A DNA stretch of 64,000 nt from CAWDYA01 sp963806495 (GTDB lineage Bacteria > Acidobacteriota > Polarisedimenticolia > JACPZX01 > DASXTC01): assembly GCA_963806495.1 (NCBI GenBank), contig CAWDYA010000004.1:1-64000 (forward strand), in the 5' to 3' direction. The notes below the pieces were generated by a model, which was given only the letters and a program-made list of their open reading frames with translations, ran no database searches and was not told the origin of the DNA. This document shows positions 26,691 through 38,129 of the stretch, one piece after another. The number at the start of each line of letters is the position of its first letter. The stretch's first letter is position 1. The position numbers and the translations under genes are program-made.

Positions 26691-26715
26691 CGCGCGAGCG
26701 ATGGGGGCTCGCGCG
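26691..26715 (+). terminator. hairpin between dnaG and rpoD
   Basis: CGCGCGAGC pairs perfectly with GCTCGCGCG over a 7-nt loop, 13 bp after the dnaG stop. With no U-tract it more likely acts as an mRNA processing or stabilising element than a full terminator. Confidence 0.5.
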
Positions 26716-26767
26716 AGCAGAGCGGCGGACCCCGTCAACCTCCATAGGCTGGAGAGGAGACGCACAC

Positions 26768-28453
<1,686 letters not shown>

Positions 28454-28550
28454 GTCGGCCCCTTTCCGCGGAGCCTCCAGCCGCTATAATACCGGTGTCG
28501 GCGGCGGAGCCCGGCGCCCGCCATCAAGTGACGCATCTGCAGGAGGCTGG

Positions 28551-29408
28551 ATGAGAACCATTCGTTTCGTCAGCGTCTGTCTCTGTTTCATAGCAGCCGC
28601 GGCCCTCGCCTCACGGGCCGGCCAGGCGCAGACCCAGCCGCCCGCGAGCGACCCCGCCCCGGCCGCCTTCGACCCGTCGCGCTCCGACGAGAAGGCGATC
28701 GCCGTGGCGGATCAGGTGATGACCACGATGGGCCAGGACGCCTGGAAGAAGACCCGGTACATCAAGTTCACCTGGGTCTGGCAGCAGGGAGACAAGAGCA
28801 CCGGGATCACCCACTACTGGGACCGCGAGGCCCACCGCTCCCGCATGGAGGGCCCCTCCAAGGACGGCCGGCCCGTCATCGCCGTCGTGGACCTGAACAC
28901 CAAAGAAGGCTCGGCCTCCATCGACGGCCAGCCGCTCGTGGGCGCCGAGGCGGACAAGTACATCGACATCGCCTATACCCGCCAGATCAACGACGCCTAC
29001 TGGTTCTTCATGCCGTTCGAGCTGGAGAGCCCGGGCACGCGGCTGCGGTACGAAGGCGAGATCAAGGCGGGCCCCGTCACGTACGACAAGATCCTCATCA
29101 CGTTCGACGGCGGGGTGAAACAGTCGCTCGGCGACCGGTTCTGGCTGTACGTCAATCGCGACACGCACCTGATCGAGCGCTGGTCGTACCTGATGCCCGG
29201 CCAGGGGCTCAACACGTCGCCCATCGCCTGGCAGTGGGTGGACTGGCTGGATGTCGGCGGGATGAAGCTGGCCACCCGCAGGACCCAGCCGGGCGGCGAG
29301 TCCGACATCATCCTGGAGGATCCGCAGGTGTTCGAGTCGCTGCCGGAGACCGTCTTCACGAAGGCCGAGCCGTATCAGGCCCCCGCGGCGATGGCCGGCA
29401 CCCGGTAG
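28551..29408 (+). CDS. exported protein of unknown function
   Basis: A 285-aa protein with a signal peptide (MRTIRFVSVCLCFIAAAALA, then SRAGQAQ). The mature part is beta-rich with many Trp and Tyr: KTRYIKFTWVWQQGDKS, THYWDREAHRSRMEG, YWFFMPFELESPGT. It ends in a segment predicting a final thermal or charge state (LATRRTQPGGESDI). The fold could be LolA/LolB-like (an outer-membrane lipoprotein sorting sandwich), but no motif proves it. The ATG follows AGGAGGCTGG. A TATAAT at 28485 lies 60 bp upstream with a weak -35. It follows rpoD and converges with the deoxyhypusine-synthase-like gene. Confidence 0.75.
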   Translation: MRTIRFVSVCLCFIAAAALASRAGQAQTQPPASDPAPAAFDPSRSDEKAIAVADQVMTTMGQDAWKKTRYIKFTWVWQQGDKSTGITHYWDREAHRSRMEGPSKDGRPVIAVVDLNTKEGSASIDGQPLVGAEADKYIDIAYTRQINDAYWFFMPFELESPGTRLRYEGEIKAGPVTYDKILITFDGGVKQSLGDRFWLYVNRDTHLIERWSYLMPGQGLNTSPIAWQWVDWLDVGGMKLATRRTQPGGESDIILEDPQVFESLPETVFTKAEPYQAPAAMAGTR

Positions 29409-29414
29409 GACGAC

Positions 29415-30575
29415 TCAGCGCTTCTTCCTGTGGTTGCTCGTGGTCCCGCGCTTGCCCCGCTTGCCGGCCGCGCGCTGCTTGCTGTAGATGGCGGACAGAT
29501 CGCGCATCAGCGTGTCGAGCCGGGCATAGAGCCTCTTGAGCGGGCGCCGCTTGCAGCGCGTGATCGCGTACGACGCCACCAGGGGGAAGACGATGGTGGT
29601 GTCGCCGTAGCAGACCACGCTGTCGGGCAGCTTCTTCGGATCCACCTTGCCCCACGAGACCGCCTCGCCCGGCGTGGCCCCTGACAGACCGCCGGTGTCG
29701 GGCCGCGCGTCGGTGATCTGCGCGAAGTAGTCGTGGCCGTTCACCTCGAGGCCGAGCACCTCCTGCAGCTGCGGCTCGGTCTGCAGGATGAAGTTCTTCG
29801 GGCTGCCGCCGCCCAGGATGATCACCGCGGACGCCCCCTCCTTCTTGGCCCCGTAGACGATCGCCGCGGTCTCGTTCACGTCGCGCGAGACGTCGATCTC
29901 CAGCGAGTTGCCCACCAGACGCCGCGCCGCGACGTTCATCCCGATCGTGCTGTCGCCCGGCGACGAGGTGTAGATCGGCACCTGGCAGCGGTAGGCCGCG
30001 CCGAGCAGGGTCCTGCCGCGGCGGTCGTACTCCTTCTCGGCGCGATCGACGTACCGGCCGAGCATGTAGTGCAGCTCGGAGGTGCCCATCTTCTTCTGGA
30101 ACTCGGGCTGGTCGATCACCGCGTAGACGAACTGGTCGGACTTGAGCAGAACGTCGAGATCGAAGGTGATGTCGTAGATGCGGATGACCCGCTCGCGGAA
30201 CAGCTTGATGTCGTCGAGAAACGGCGAGCTCTTGAACAGGTCGAACCCGAGACCGAAGTGGGTGTCGTGGTAGAGATTCGCCCCGGTGCTGACGATGTAA
30301 TCGATGAAGCCGCGCTCGATCAGCGGGATGAGCGACGAGGCCATGCCGGCGGGAATCAGGGCGCCGGACAGGGAGATCCCGACGGTGACACGCGGCCGGA
30401 AGACCTTCTCCTTCAGCAGGAGGCAGATCTCCCGCACGCGGGCGGCGTTGTAGGCGTTGAAGTGGTTGTCGATCAGGTCGGCGACGGCTTCACCGCCCTT
30501 GAGCGGCGTGACCTCGATCTTGCCGCGGCCGTGTTTCCACGCGTTCTGCTTGCGTGTGGCGAGCGGATGCTTCAT
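29415..30575 (-). CDS. deoxyhypusine-synthase-family protein (bacterial)
   Basis: A 386-aa homologue of deoxyhypusine synthase, the NAD-dependent enzyme that moves an aminobutyl group from spermidine. Family blocks: ISLSGALIPAGMASSLIPLI, DYIVSTGANLYHDTHFGLG, DSTIGMN, then VIILGGGSPKNFILQTEPQL whose lysine is at the position of the catalytic lysine, and GATPGEAVSWGKVDPKKL. Bacteria have no eIF5A substrate, so a homospermidine/polyamine or other aminobutyl-transfer role is likelier. The ATG at 30575 follows GGGGGGAAGAGG; the tail is basic (KRGKRGTTSNHRKKR). Confidence 0.88.
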   Translation of the reverse strand: MKHPLATRKQNAWKHGRGKIEVTPLKGGEAVADLIDNHFNAYNAARVREICLLLKEKVFRPRVTVGISLSGALIPAGMASSLIPLIERGFIDYIVSTGANLYHDTHFGLGFDLFKSSPFLDDIKLFRERVIRIYDITFDLDVLLKSDQFVYAVIDQPEFQKKMGTSELHYMLGRYVDRAEKEYDRRGRTLLGAAYRCQVPIYTSSPGDSTIGMNVAARRLVGNSLEIDVSRDVNETAAIVYGAKKEGASAVIILGGGSPKNFILQTEPQLQEVLGLEVNGHDYFAQITDARPDTGGLSGATPGEAVSWGKVDPKKLPDSVVCYGDTTIVFPLVASYAITRCKRRPLKRLYARLDTLMRDLSAIYSKQRAAGKRGKRGTTSNHRKKR

Positions 30576-30657
30576 CAGCCTCTTCCCCCCCTGTGACGAC
30601 GCAACAGAACGTTGGTTGTAACACAAATACAACGCTCGATCTATCGGCCGGGGCGAA

Positions 30658-32118
30658 TCAGACTTGAACGAGGCTCTTGAGGAAGGCGGCGTTGGAGGGG
30701 TGCTTCGACATCTTGTCGAGCAGCAGCTGCATCGCCTCGACCGGCTTGACCGATGACAGGACGCGCCGCAGGAGGTTGGCCTTCACCAGCTCCTCCGGAG
30801 AGAACAGCAGCTCCTCGCGGCGGGTGCCCGACATGCTGATGTCGACCGCCGGGAAGATGCGGCGCTCGAACAGGCCGCGGTCGAGCACGAGCTCCATGTT
30901 GCCCGTGCCCTTGAACTCCTGGAAGATCACCTCGTCCATGCGGCTGCCGGTGTCGACCAGCGCCGTGGCGATGATGGTCAGGCTGCCGCCCTCCTCGGCC
31001 TGGCGCGCGGAGCCGAAGAAGTATCGCGGCTTCTCCATCGTGCGCGAGTCGATGCCGCCGGTCATGATCTTGCCCGAGCCGCGCTGCTCGCGGTTGTAGG
31101 CGCGCGCGAGACGGGTGAGCGAGTCGAGCAGGATGACGATGTCGCGCCCGTGCTCCACCTCGCGGCGCGCGTGCTCGAGGACGATCTCCGCCACGTTGAC
31201 GTGCTGGCGCGACATCTCGTCGGACGAGGAGGCGATCACCTCTCCCTTGACCGAGCGGCGGAAGTCGGTGACCTCCTCGGGGCGCTCGTCCACGAGAAGG
31301 ACGATCAGCTTCGCCTGCGGGTGGTTGGTGGAGATGCTGGCCGCGAGCTTCTGCAGCAGCGTCGTCTTGCCGGTCTTGGGCGCCGCGACGATCAGGCCGC
31401 GCTGCCCGAAGCCGATCGGGGTGACCAGGTCGAGAACCCGCATCGACAGCTCCTCGGCCGTCGTCTCCAGCCGGATCCTCCGGTTGGGGGCGATCGAGGT
31501 GAGCCGCTCGAACGGGATGAAGGGCCGTCCCTCGGGGTGGCCGTTGGCCACCTGGACGTCCTGGACGGTGACCTGCCCCTGGGGGCCGCGATTGGGGCTG
31601 ACGATCCCCTTGAGCAGCGTCCCTTCGCGGACGTTGACGTCGCGCACGATGTTGGGGGGCAGATAGATGTCGCCCGAGCAGGCCAGGTAGTTGTTTTCTT
31701 TCCGGCGCAGATAGCCGTGCCCGGCCGGGAAGATCTCGAGCAGCCCCTCGGTCATCTCGCCGGCCGGGGGCGGCGGGACGCCGGGGCGCAACGGCCCCTG
31801 ACTGTGCTTCTCGCTGCCTCCCTGGTGCGGACGACGGTGCTGGCCGCCCTGACGGTTGCCGGGCTGGCCGCCGCCACCGCCGCGTCCGGATCGGCGGCCA
31901 CGGCCGCGTGACCGCTGGGGCCCGCCGCCGGGATTGGTGCCCTGCTGATGGCCGTCCTGGTTGGGGCCGTGGGAGCGCTGCGGGTGGCCGCCGCCATGAC
32001 CCCTCTGGCCTCCCTGTCCCTGGTCCTTGCGGTTGCCGTCGGGACCGCCGGGGCCCCGGCGGCCGGACTGTCCCCCGCCACCGTGCCGGTGCGAGGGGCC
32101 TCTGGAACGATTTCTCAC
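30658..32118 (-). CDS. rho: transcription termination factor Rho with Arg/Gly-rich N-terminus
   Basis: A 486-aa hexameric RNA helicase. The primary RNA-binding cold-shock-like domain starts at EMTEGLLEIFPAGHGYLRRK, and the ATPase core has the P-loop APKTGKTT, LLVDERPEEVTDF, Walker B VILLDSLTRLARAYN and the R-loop-like segment EFKGTGNMELVLDR. The N-terminus is unusual: the first ~118 residues are a low-complexity R/G/Q/H/P tract and the usual Rho_N helical domain is missing. The start is a GTG; no in-frame ATG precedes the upstream stop. Rho is otherwise complete. Confidence 0.93.
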   Translation of the reverse strand: MRNRSRGPSHRHGGGGQSGRRGPGGPDGNRKDQGQGGQRGHGGGHPQRSHGPNQDGHQQGTNPGGGPQRSRGRGRRSGRGGGGGQPGNRQGGQHRRPHQGGSEKHSQGPLRPGVPPPPAGEMTEGLLEIFPAGHGYLRRKENNYLACSGDIYLPPNIVRDVNVREGTLLKGIVSPNRGPQGQVTVQDVQVANGHPEGRPFIPFERLTSIAPNRRIRLETTAEELSMRVLDLVTPIGFGQRGLIVAAPKTGKTTLLQKLAASISTNHPQAKLIVLLVDERPEEVTDFRRSVKGEVIASSSDEMSRQHVNVAEIVLEHARREVEHGRDIVILLDSLTRLARAYNREQRGSGKIMTGGIDSRTMEKPRYFFGSARQAEEGGSLTIIATALVDTGSRMDEVIFQEFKGTGNMELVLDRGLFERRIFPAVDISMSGTRREELLFSPEELVKANLLRRVLSSVKPVEAMQLLLDKMSKHPSNAAFLKSLVQV

Positions 32119-32436
32119 TGGATCATCACCAAATTGCGGTCCACGGAGACGCCAGGCGTCATCCTTGATCAGCCCGTGTCATCCGCCGGGGAAGACGGCA
32201 GGTCGGAGTCGCGGATCTGCGTGCGCAACACCAGACATGGGCGTTGGCCGGACCCCCATGAGTTCAGACGGGCCGTCTCAGGCCTAGATGGGGGGCGCGC
32301 GGGGGAGGAACCGAATCGCCGATACCCTTGTTCGTGCGGCGTTCGCGCCGGCTGGGACCCGCGCCGTGGGGACAATCTAACACAGCATCCACAAGAAGGG
32401 AAGTGCCTGGAAAGGACTCCTGCTAATATGAAGGCC
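32119..32436. other. divergent intergenic region rho / ceramidase-like gene
   Basis: 318 bp. The only clear elements are an extended -10 (TGCTAATAT, 32421-32429) for the rightward gene and, just before rho, an unremarkable leader. No ORF with coding character is seen. Confidence 0.6.
32424..32429 (+). promoter_or_regulatory. extended -10 box TGcTAATAT, leaderless promoter candidate
   Basis: TAATAT preceded by TGc ends 7 nt before the ATG at 32437. The extended -10 would compensate for the absent -35. Confidence 0.45.
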
Positions 32437-33850
32437 ATGGCGCGCCCCCCTGCTTGCCTGGTGCTGACCCTGCTGCTGGCGGCCGCCGCCTGCGCGCCGC
32501 GGGGCGCCGGGGTCTCCCCTGCCCGGCCGCCCGCCCTGATGGCGGGGGCCGCCGTGAGGGACATCACCCCCGACCTGGAGCAGGCCGCGCAGCCCGTCTA
32601 CATGGGAGGGCTGGAGCGGGGGCAGAAGGCCACCGGGATCCACGACCCGCTGTTCGCCCGGGCCCTGGTGATGACCGATGCCTCGGGCTCGAGCGTCGGG
32701 CTGGTCATGCTGGATCTGATCGGTTTCTTCCACGACGATGTGGTGCGGGTGCGAGAGGAGCTGGCGAAACGTCATCCCGAGGTATCGCTCGCGTACCTGG
32801 CCGTGGCCAGCACCCACACCCACGCCGGCCCGGACGTCATCGGGCTGTGGACGCCGATTGGCGGCTCGGTGGACGCCGCCTACATCGAGCGGGTGCGGTC
32901 CGCGGCGGTCGACGCGGTGGCGGAGGCCTGGAGCCGACGCCGCCCGGCCCGCCTGTACGTCGGGCAGACCACCGCGCCCGATCTGTCGTACGACACCCGG
33001 CTGCCCGATCTGACCGACGACACGCTGCTCGTGATGGGCCTGAAGGAGGCGGATGGCGACGCCGGCATCGCCAGCCTCGTGAACTGGAACAGCCACCCGA
33101 GCGTCAGCGGCGGGGACAACACCCTGATCTCCGCCGACTTTCCGCACACGCTGCTCGCCCGCATGGAGCGGGAGTGGGGCGGCGTGGGGCTCTACGCCTC
33201 GGGGGACCTGGGCGGTCGAGATTGGCTCGGGCCGCGTGCGGATGACCGACCCGGTCACCGGGGACCGGCCCAAGGACCGGCTCGAGAGGGCGGCGCTGCT
33301 GGGCGACCGGATCGGCGCGCTGGCGATGCAGGCGCTCGCCACGGCCGTGGCGGACGGTCCGGCGCCCGTGACGGCGCTGCGCGTGCGGTCGAAGGACCTG
33401 CTGCTGCCGATGGCCAACGAGCGCTTCGAGAAGGGGCTCGCCATCGGATTGATCCGCGAGCGCCGGCTGCATCCCGACGCGGAGCGCGCGGGACGATACA
33501 CGCTGGAGACCGAGGTGGCCGTCGTGGACGTCGGTCCGGCACGGTGGGTGCTCGTGCCCGGCGAGCTGTACCCGGAGCTGGCGCTCGGCGGCATCCAGGA
33601 TCCGCAGGATCCGGACGCGGACTACCCCGGCGCGCCGCGCGAGCCACCCCTGCGTGCGATGTCCGACAAGCCCCTGTTTCTCATCTGCCTGGCCAACGAC
33701 GAGCTCGGCTACATCATCCCCAAGTCGGAGTGGGACAGCACCGCCCCCTGGGCCTACGGCCGCGACGAGCCGCAGTACGGTGAGAAGAACTCGCTCGGCC
33801 CGGAGACCGCCCCGATACTGATGGGCGCTCTGCAGGAACTGCTGCATTGA
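32437..33850 (+). CDS. neutral/alkaline ceramidase-like lipoprotein (frame broken near 33220)
   Basis: About 470 aa. An N-terminal hydrophobic stretch ends in LLLAAAAC, a plausible lipobox with Cys19. The mature domain resembles neutral ceramidase, a zinc amidohydrolase cleaving sphingolipid amides: AAVRDITPDL, MGG, DPLFARALVMTD, the zinc-ligand block ASTHTHAGPDV and NWNSHPSVSGG. After ASGDLGG the frame breaks near 33220 (one extra C) and continues EIGSGRVRMTDPVTGDRPKD to the end. It is shorter than animal or Pseudomonas ceramidases (~650-700 aa) and lacks their C-terminal domain. Substrate is not certain. Its TGA overlaps the TTG of the next gene. Confidence 0.78.
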
Positions 33851-35334
33851 TCGCTCTGGTTCTCGCCGCCCTGCTCGCCGCGCACGAGCCGCCCCCGCCG
33901 CAATCCAGGATCGAGGCCGCCGCGTCGTTCACCATCAACTTCGTCCACTGGGTCGACAACCTCGCCGGCACCTCCGGGGGCAAGACGATCGCCACCTACC
34001 AGCGCTACTGGGAGGAGCGGTTCGGCCCGATCGGGCCCGAGGACCGCGAGGCGCTCGAGACGTTCGCGCGCATCCGGACGCTGCCGATGCCCGAGGCGGC
34101 CGGCATCGACAACGAGCAAGGGTGCCTGCCGATCCGCACCGAGCGTCTCACCTGGCACCAGCGGTTTCTCGTGGCGGCCATGGAGGCCGGCTCGGTCGAT
34201 GAGATGCTCGAGCGCCTGTCGGACGACCTGACGCCGGACCAGAAAATACAGCTCGCCGCGTCGCTGGCGCGCTTCAGGCCCCGGTTCGATCGCGTGTGGC
34301 GCGACATGGGTCACGTACGGAGGTTCGAGCGGCGCTTCCGGCACTTCCTGGCCCACGGCGATCTGCTGCGCTATCTCGACACCCTGGCCGGGTTCTTCGG
34401 CGTGGACCCCGCCGCCATGCCGCCGATGCAGGTGTCGCTCGTGGCGCTGCCGTTCGACGGCAACACGCATGCCGAGGCCGACGGCGATCATCTGCTCGTG
34501 GAGATCCGCCCGGACGACTCGCCGGAGGCGCAGATCCCGGTGGTCGCGCACGAGGCGTCCCACTTTCTCATGAGGAGGATGGGTGCGGCGGCCACCGACG
34601 CCATGGCGCGCCAGGCGTACGCGCAGGGCGACGCCGGGGCGATCGTCTGGCGGCAGATGTGGGAGGGGATCCCGACGGCGCTCGGACAGGGGCTGGCCGT
34701 GCGGACACTGTCGCCGGCGGCGTTCTCGAGGTCGAGCCGCTGGTACCACATCCCGGCGATCGACTTCTTCGCCAAGGCGATCTACGACGGGCTGGCCGCG
34801 TCGGTGCGCGCCGGCGAGACGATCCACGACGGCACCATCGGTCGTCTCGCCCGGATCGTGGCCGGCACATCGTATTACCGTGACGCCCACGCCATCGCCT
34901 TTCTGCAGCCGGGGTTCTACGCGAGCGGCGAGGGGATGCAGGAGGGCATGGACCGGCTGCGGCACCGGCTCGGCCTCCAGGGCTCCGACCCCGCCTTCGT
35001 CTTCGCGCTGGGCGACGCCGCGGGGCTGGCGCGCTTGCGGCGTTACGACTGTCTCGGGGGCGTGGTGATGGTGAAGCCGTCCCAGCTCGACGCCGCGCTG
35101 GCGATAGACACGCCCCCGCTGCTGGCCGCGGACGTCGCGGCGCGGGTGCGCGAGGCGGCGAAGGGGGGCGCGAGCGTGCTGGCGGCCGGGCACCGATCCG
35201 GCGGGGGCCGCGTGTATCTGCTGGTGGCGCCGGATGCCTCGTCGACCGCCGTGCTGACCGTCGCGCTGGGGCGGCTGCGCGGCCGGCCGGGCCCGCCAAT
35301 CGTGATCGGGGGCACGGTCATGCAGGACAACTAG
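33847..35334 (+). CDS. exported HEASH zinc-peptidase-like protein
   Basis: A 495-aa protein with a short signal peptide (MIALVLAALLAA). A zincin-type motif HEASHFLMRRM lies near residue 237, preceded by VVAHEASH, so a metal site is likely; a downstream Glu ligand cannot be placed with certainty. The rest is helical and has no family I recognise. The start is the TTG in TTGA overlapping the ceramidase stop, which implies coupling and a shared task at the cell envelope. Its TAG overlaps by 3 bases, head-on, with the stop of the kinase/propeller gene on the other strand. Confidence 0.75.
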   Translation: MIALVLAALLAAHEPPPPQSRIEAAASFTINFVHWVDNLAGTSGGKTIATYQRYWEERFGPIGPEDREALETFARIRTLPMPEAAGIDNEQGCLPIRTERLTWHQRFLVAAMEAGSVDEMLERLSDDLTPDQKIQLAASLARFRPRFDRVWRDMGHVRRFERRFRHFLAHGDLLRYLDTLAGFFGVDPAAMPPMQVSLVALPFDGNTHAEADGDHLLVEIRPDDSPEAQIPVVAHEASHFLMRRMGAAATDAMARQAYAQGDAGAIVWRQMWEGIPTALGQGLAVRTLSPAAFSRSSRWYHIPAIDFFAKAIYDGLAASVRAGETIHDGTIGRLARIVAGTSYYRDAHAIAFLQPGFYASGEGMQEGMDRLRHRLGLQGSDPAFVFALGDAAGLARLRRYDCLGGVVMVKPSQLDAALAIDTPPLLAADVAARVREAAKGGASVLAAGHRSGGGRVYLLVAPDASSTAVLTVALGRLRGRPGPPIVIGGTVMQDN

Positions 35335-37971
35335 GGCATCCGCAGCATCCACAGATCGCTCTTGCGATCCATCGTGTCGGAGTAGGCGATGCTGCGGCCG
35401 TCCGGAGCGTAGTCGAACGGGAAGTTCCACGACGCGAACCGCGGCCCGCCGATCGGCCGTGCCTCGCCTCCCTCGACCGGCACCTCCCACAGACTCTGAT
35501 AGCCGCCCGGCTCCAGCTGGATGAACCCGACCGCCCGGCCGTCGGGCCGGAACACCGGCCATCCCCCCGTGTCGGTGAGCCAGCGCACCGGACCGCCCGC
35601 CAGCGGCAGCAGTCCCACCCCGTGCCGGAACGTCCGGTTGCGGGCCACCGCCACGGAACGGCCGTCGGGCGAGACGGACGGAAGCATCAGCGCCTCGTCG
35701 CTGACCGGCACGACCGGGCCGCCCTCGGCGGCGATGCGGCAAAGCCGCGTCCGGCCTTCGTGCGTGCGCGAGAACAGGATCCACTGTCCGTCGGGCGACC
35801 AGGCGGGCCACCAGTCGTCGCCGCCTCCTTCGGTGAGCCTCCGCGCCGCCCCGCCGGCCGCCGGCACCACGTAGATGTCGTCGTCTCCCTTGCTGAAGGT
35901 GCAGTAGACGATCCGGGTCCCGTCGGGGGACCATCGCGGCCACAGGTCCGAGCGCGTCTCGGTGTCGAGGCGGCGCGGCGTGCCTCCCTCCACCGGCACG
36001 ATGTGGATCTCCCACGGCCCGGCGTTGTCGATGCGGGTGTAGGCGAGAAACCGCCCGTCGGGCGAGAAGTCGGGGCCCCATGGCTGGCCAATCGAGTCGG
36101 CGAGGATCAGCCGCGGCTCGCCGCCCGCGAGCGGGCGCACGAACAACCCGGTCCGGCTGGAGACGGTGGCGAACAGGATGGCGTGGCCTTGCGGGGAGAC
36201 CTGGGGAAACCCGTCCGCCCCCGCCCCCGCGGTCAGCCTCTCCGGCTCCCCGCCGCCGACCGGGATCCTCCAGATGTTGCGCGTGCCGCCCCGGTTGGAG
36301 GCGTACACGATCGACGTGCTGTCGGGCCACCAGGCCGGCTCGGTCGAGTAGATCCCGTCCGGCTCCGATGTGAGCTGTCGTGCCTCGCCGCCCTGAGCCC
36401 CCACCAGCCAGAGCTCGGAGCTGCTCCCGCCGCCGGCGTCCTTGACGAAGGCCACCGTGGCGCCGTCCGGGGACCAGGAAGGGAGCCTGTGGAAGTAGGC
36501 GTCCTCGGGATGCGTGAGCTGCCGGCTGTACCGGCCGTCCGCCTCCACCGTCAGCAGCGACGTGCTGCGGCCCAGCCCGCGCTGCACGAACACCAGCCGC
36601 TTGCCGTCCGGCGACCACGAGGGGCTCGAGGCCTGCACCAGGACGCGCTGCGGCTCGCCGCCACCGGCGGCCACGGTCCAGACCTCGACGCCGCCGTCGG
36701 GCCACTCGCGGGTGTAGGCGATCCGGTCGCCGTCGGGCGACCAGGACGGCTCGGTGTCGATCCCCTCGCCCCCGGTGATCTGTCTCGGAGCGGAGCCGGG
36801 AGGCAGGCCGCCCGCGGGCATCGTGTACAGATCGCCCTCGTGGGAGAAGACGACGGACCGGCCGTCGGGGGAGAAGGCCGGGTACTCGTCCACCGGCGCC
36901 CGCACCAGCAGCGGCGTGAGCCTCATCGATGCGAGAATCGCCGCCGGCCGGCCCGCCGCGTCCGATGAGGAACACGGCGGCGACGATCGCCAGCAGCACG
37001 ACGAACGCCGACACGACGATGACGGGACGCAGCGAGGCCGCGGCCCGGGGCGCGGCGGGAGCGGGGGCCTGCTGCAGCAGACGGCGCAGATCCGCGGCCA
37101 TCGCCGCGCCGTCGTCGTACCGGTCGTGCGGCTCCTTGGAGAGCGCGCGCCCGATGACCCGTGCGAGCGCGGCGGCGAGACCCTCCGGTGCGTCGAGCGG
37201 GGGAGCGGGCTCGGTGAGCACCGCGCGCATCGTCGCATCCTTGGTGGCCCGCATGAAGGGAGGCTTTCCGGACAGCATCTCGTGCATCGACGAGCCGAGC
37301 GAGAAGACATCGGAACGCGGGCCGAGCTGCTCGCCGAGCGTCTGCTCGGGTGACATGTAGGCCGGGGTGCCCCGGGTGACGCCGCGCGGAGGGGCCACGT
37401 CGTCCAGCGTCGGGGCGCCGAGGGTTTCGGCGAGCGAGCCGGCCGGCTGCGTGGGGAAATCCTCGGCGCGCCGCAGCCGTACCGCCAGCCCGAAGTCGAG
37501 CACCTTGAGCCGGCCCTCGGGCGTGACCACGAGATTGTCCGGTTTCACGTCGCGGTGCACGAACCCGTGAGCGTGGGCGACGCCGAGCGCCTCGGCCGCC
37601 TGCAGCGCGCATCGGGCGACCCGATCGGGCGGCAGGCCGGGGGTTCCGCGCGCCGCCCGTTCGTCCAGGATCGCCCGCAGGCTGGAGCCTTCGACGTACT
37701 CCATGGCGATGAAGGCCCGCCCCCAATCCTCGCCCACCTCGTACACGGTGGCGATCGAGGGATGCGAGATCGAGGCGGCGGCGCGCGCCTCCGCCGCCAG
37801 CCGGTCGCGGCGGGACCGATCGGCCGAGACGTCGGCCGGCAGCACCTTGAGGGCGATGGGCCGATCGAGCCGGGTGTCGTGCGCGAGATAGACGACACCC
37901 ATCCCTCCCTCTCCGAGAGGTCGGTCGATCCTGAAGTGAGCGAAGATCGTGCCCGGTTCGAGGTCGGCCAT
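35331..37971 (-). CDS. transmembrane Ser/Thr protein kinase with C-terminal TolB-like propeller (frame broken near 36945)
   Basis: About 880 aa. The cytoplasmic kinase has GEGGMGVVYLA, ALKVLP (Lys), HRDVKPDNLVV, DFGLAVRL and TPAYMSPEQ. A single TM follows (RPVIVVSAFVVLLAIVAAVF) and then an extracytoplasmic TolB/WD40-like beta-propeller with repeated SPDGRSV, SPDGDRI and SPDGTRI blades. The one-base break near 36945 lies in the linker after the TM (GRGGPAGG to ILASMRLTPLL). This kinase-TM-propeller architecture is common in Acidobacteriota. The ATG has a TAGAAT hexamer 6 nt upstream and no ribosome site. It converges with the HEASH gene. Confidence 0.9.
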
Positions 37972-37977
37972 CGCGCC

Positions 37978-37983
37978 ATTCTA
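37978..37983 (-). promoter_or_regulatory. -10 box TAGAAT, leaderless promoter candidate
   Basis: TAGAAT on the minus strand ends 6 nt before the kinase ATG at 37971. Confidence 0.4.
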
Positions 37984-38094
37984 CACGGGAGGGCGGACAG
38001 CGGCGGTGCGGCTCTGCCCGTTGATCGGCGCGCTGAGGCGGCGCGTTGCGAGGCATTGGCGCAATCGCAAGGCTGGGCGCGGAAAAATGCTGTA

Positions 38095-38123
38095 TTGACA
38101 TTTCACCGCTCTCGGCGTATGAA
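38095..38123 (+). promoter_or_regulatory. near-consensus sigma70 promoter of an orphan transcript
   Basis: TTGACA (38095-38100), 17-bp spacer, TATGAA (38118-38123). The predicted start is ~38130. It drives a structured, non-coding segment. Confidence 0.75.
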
Positions 38124-38129
38124 GGCAGC

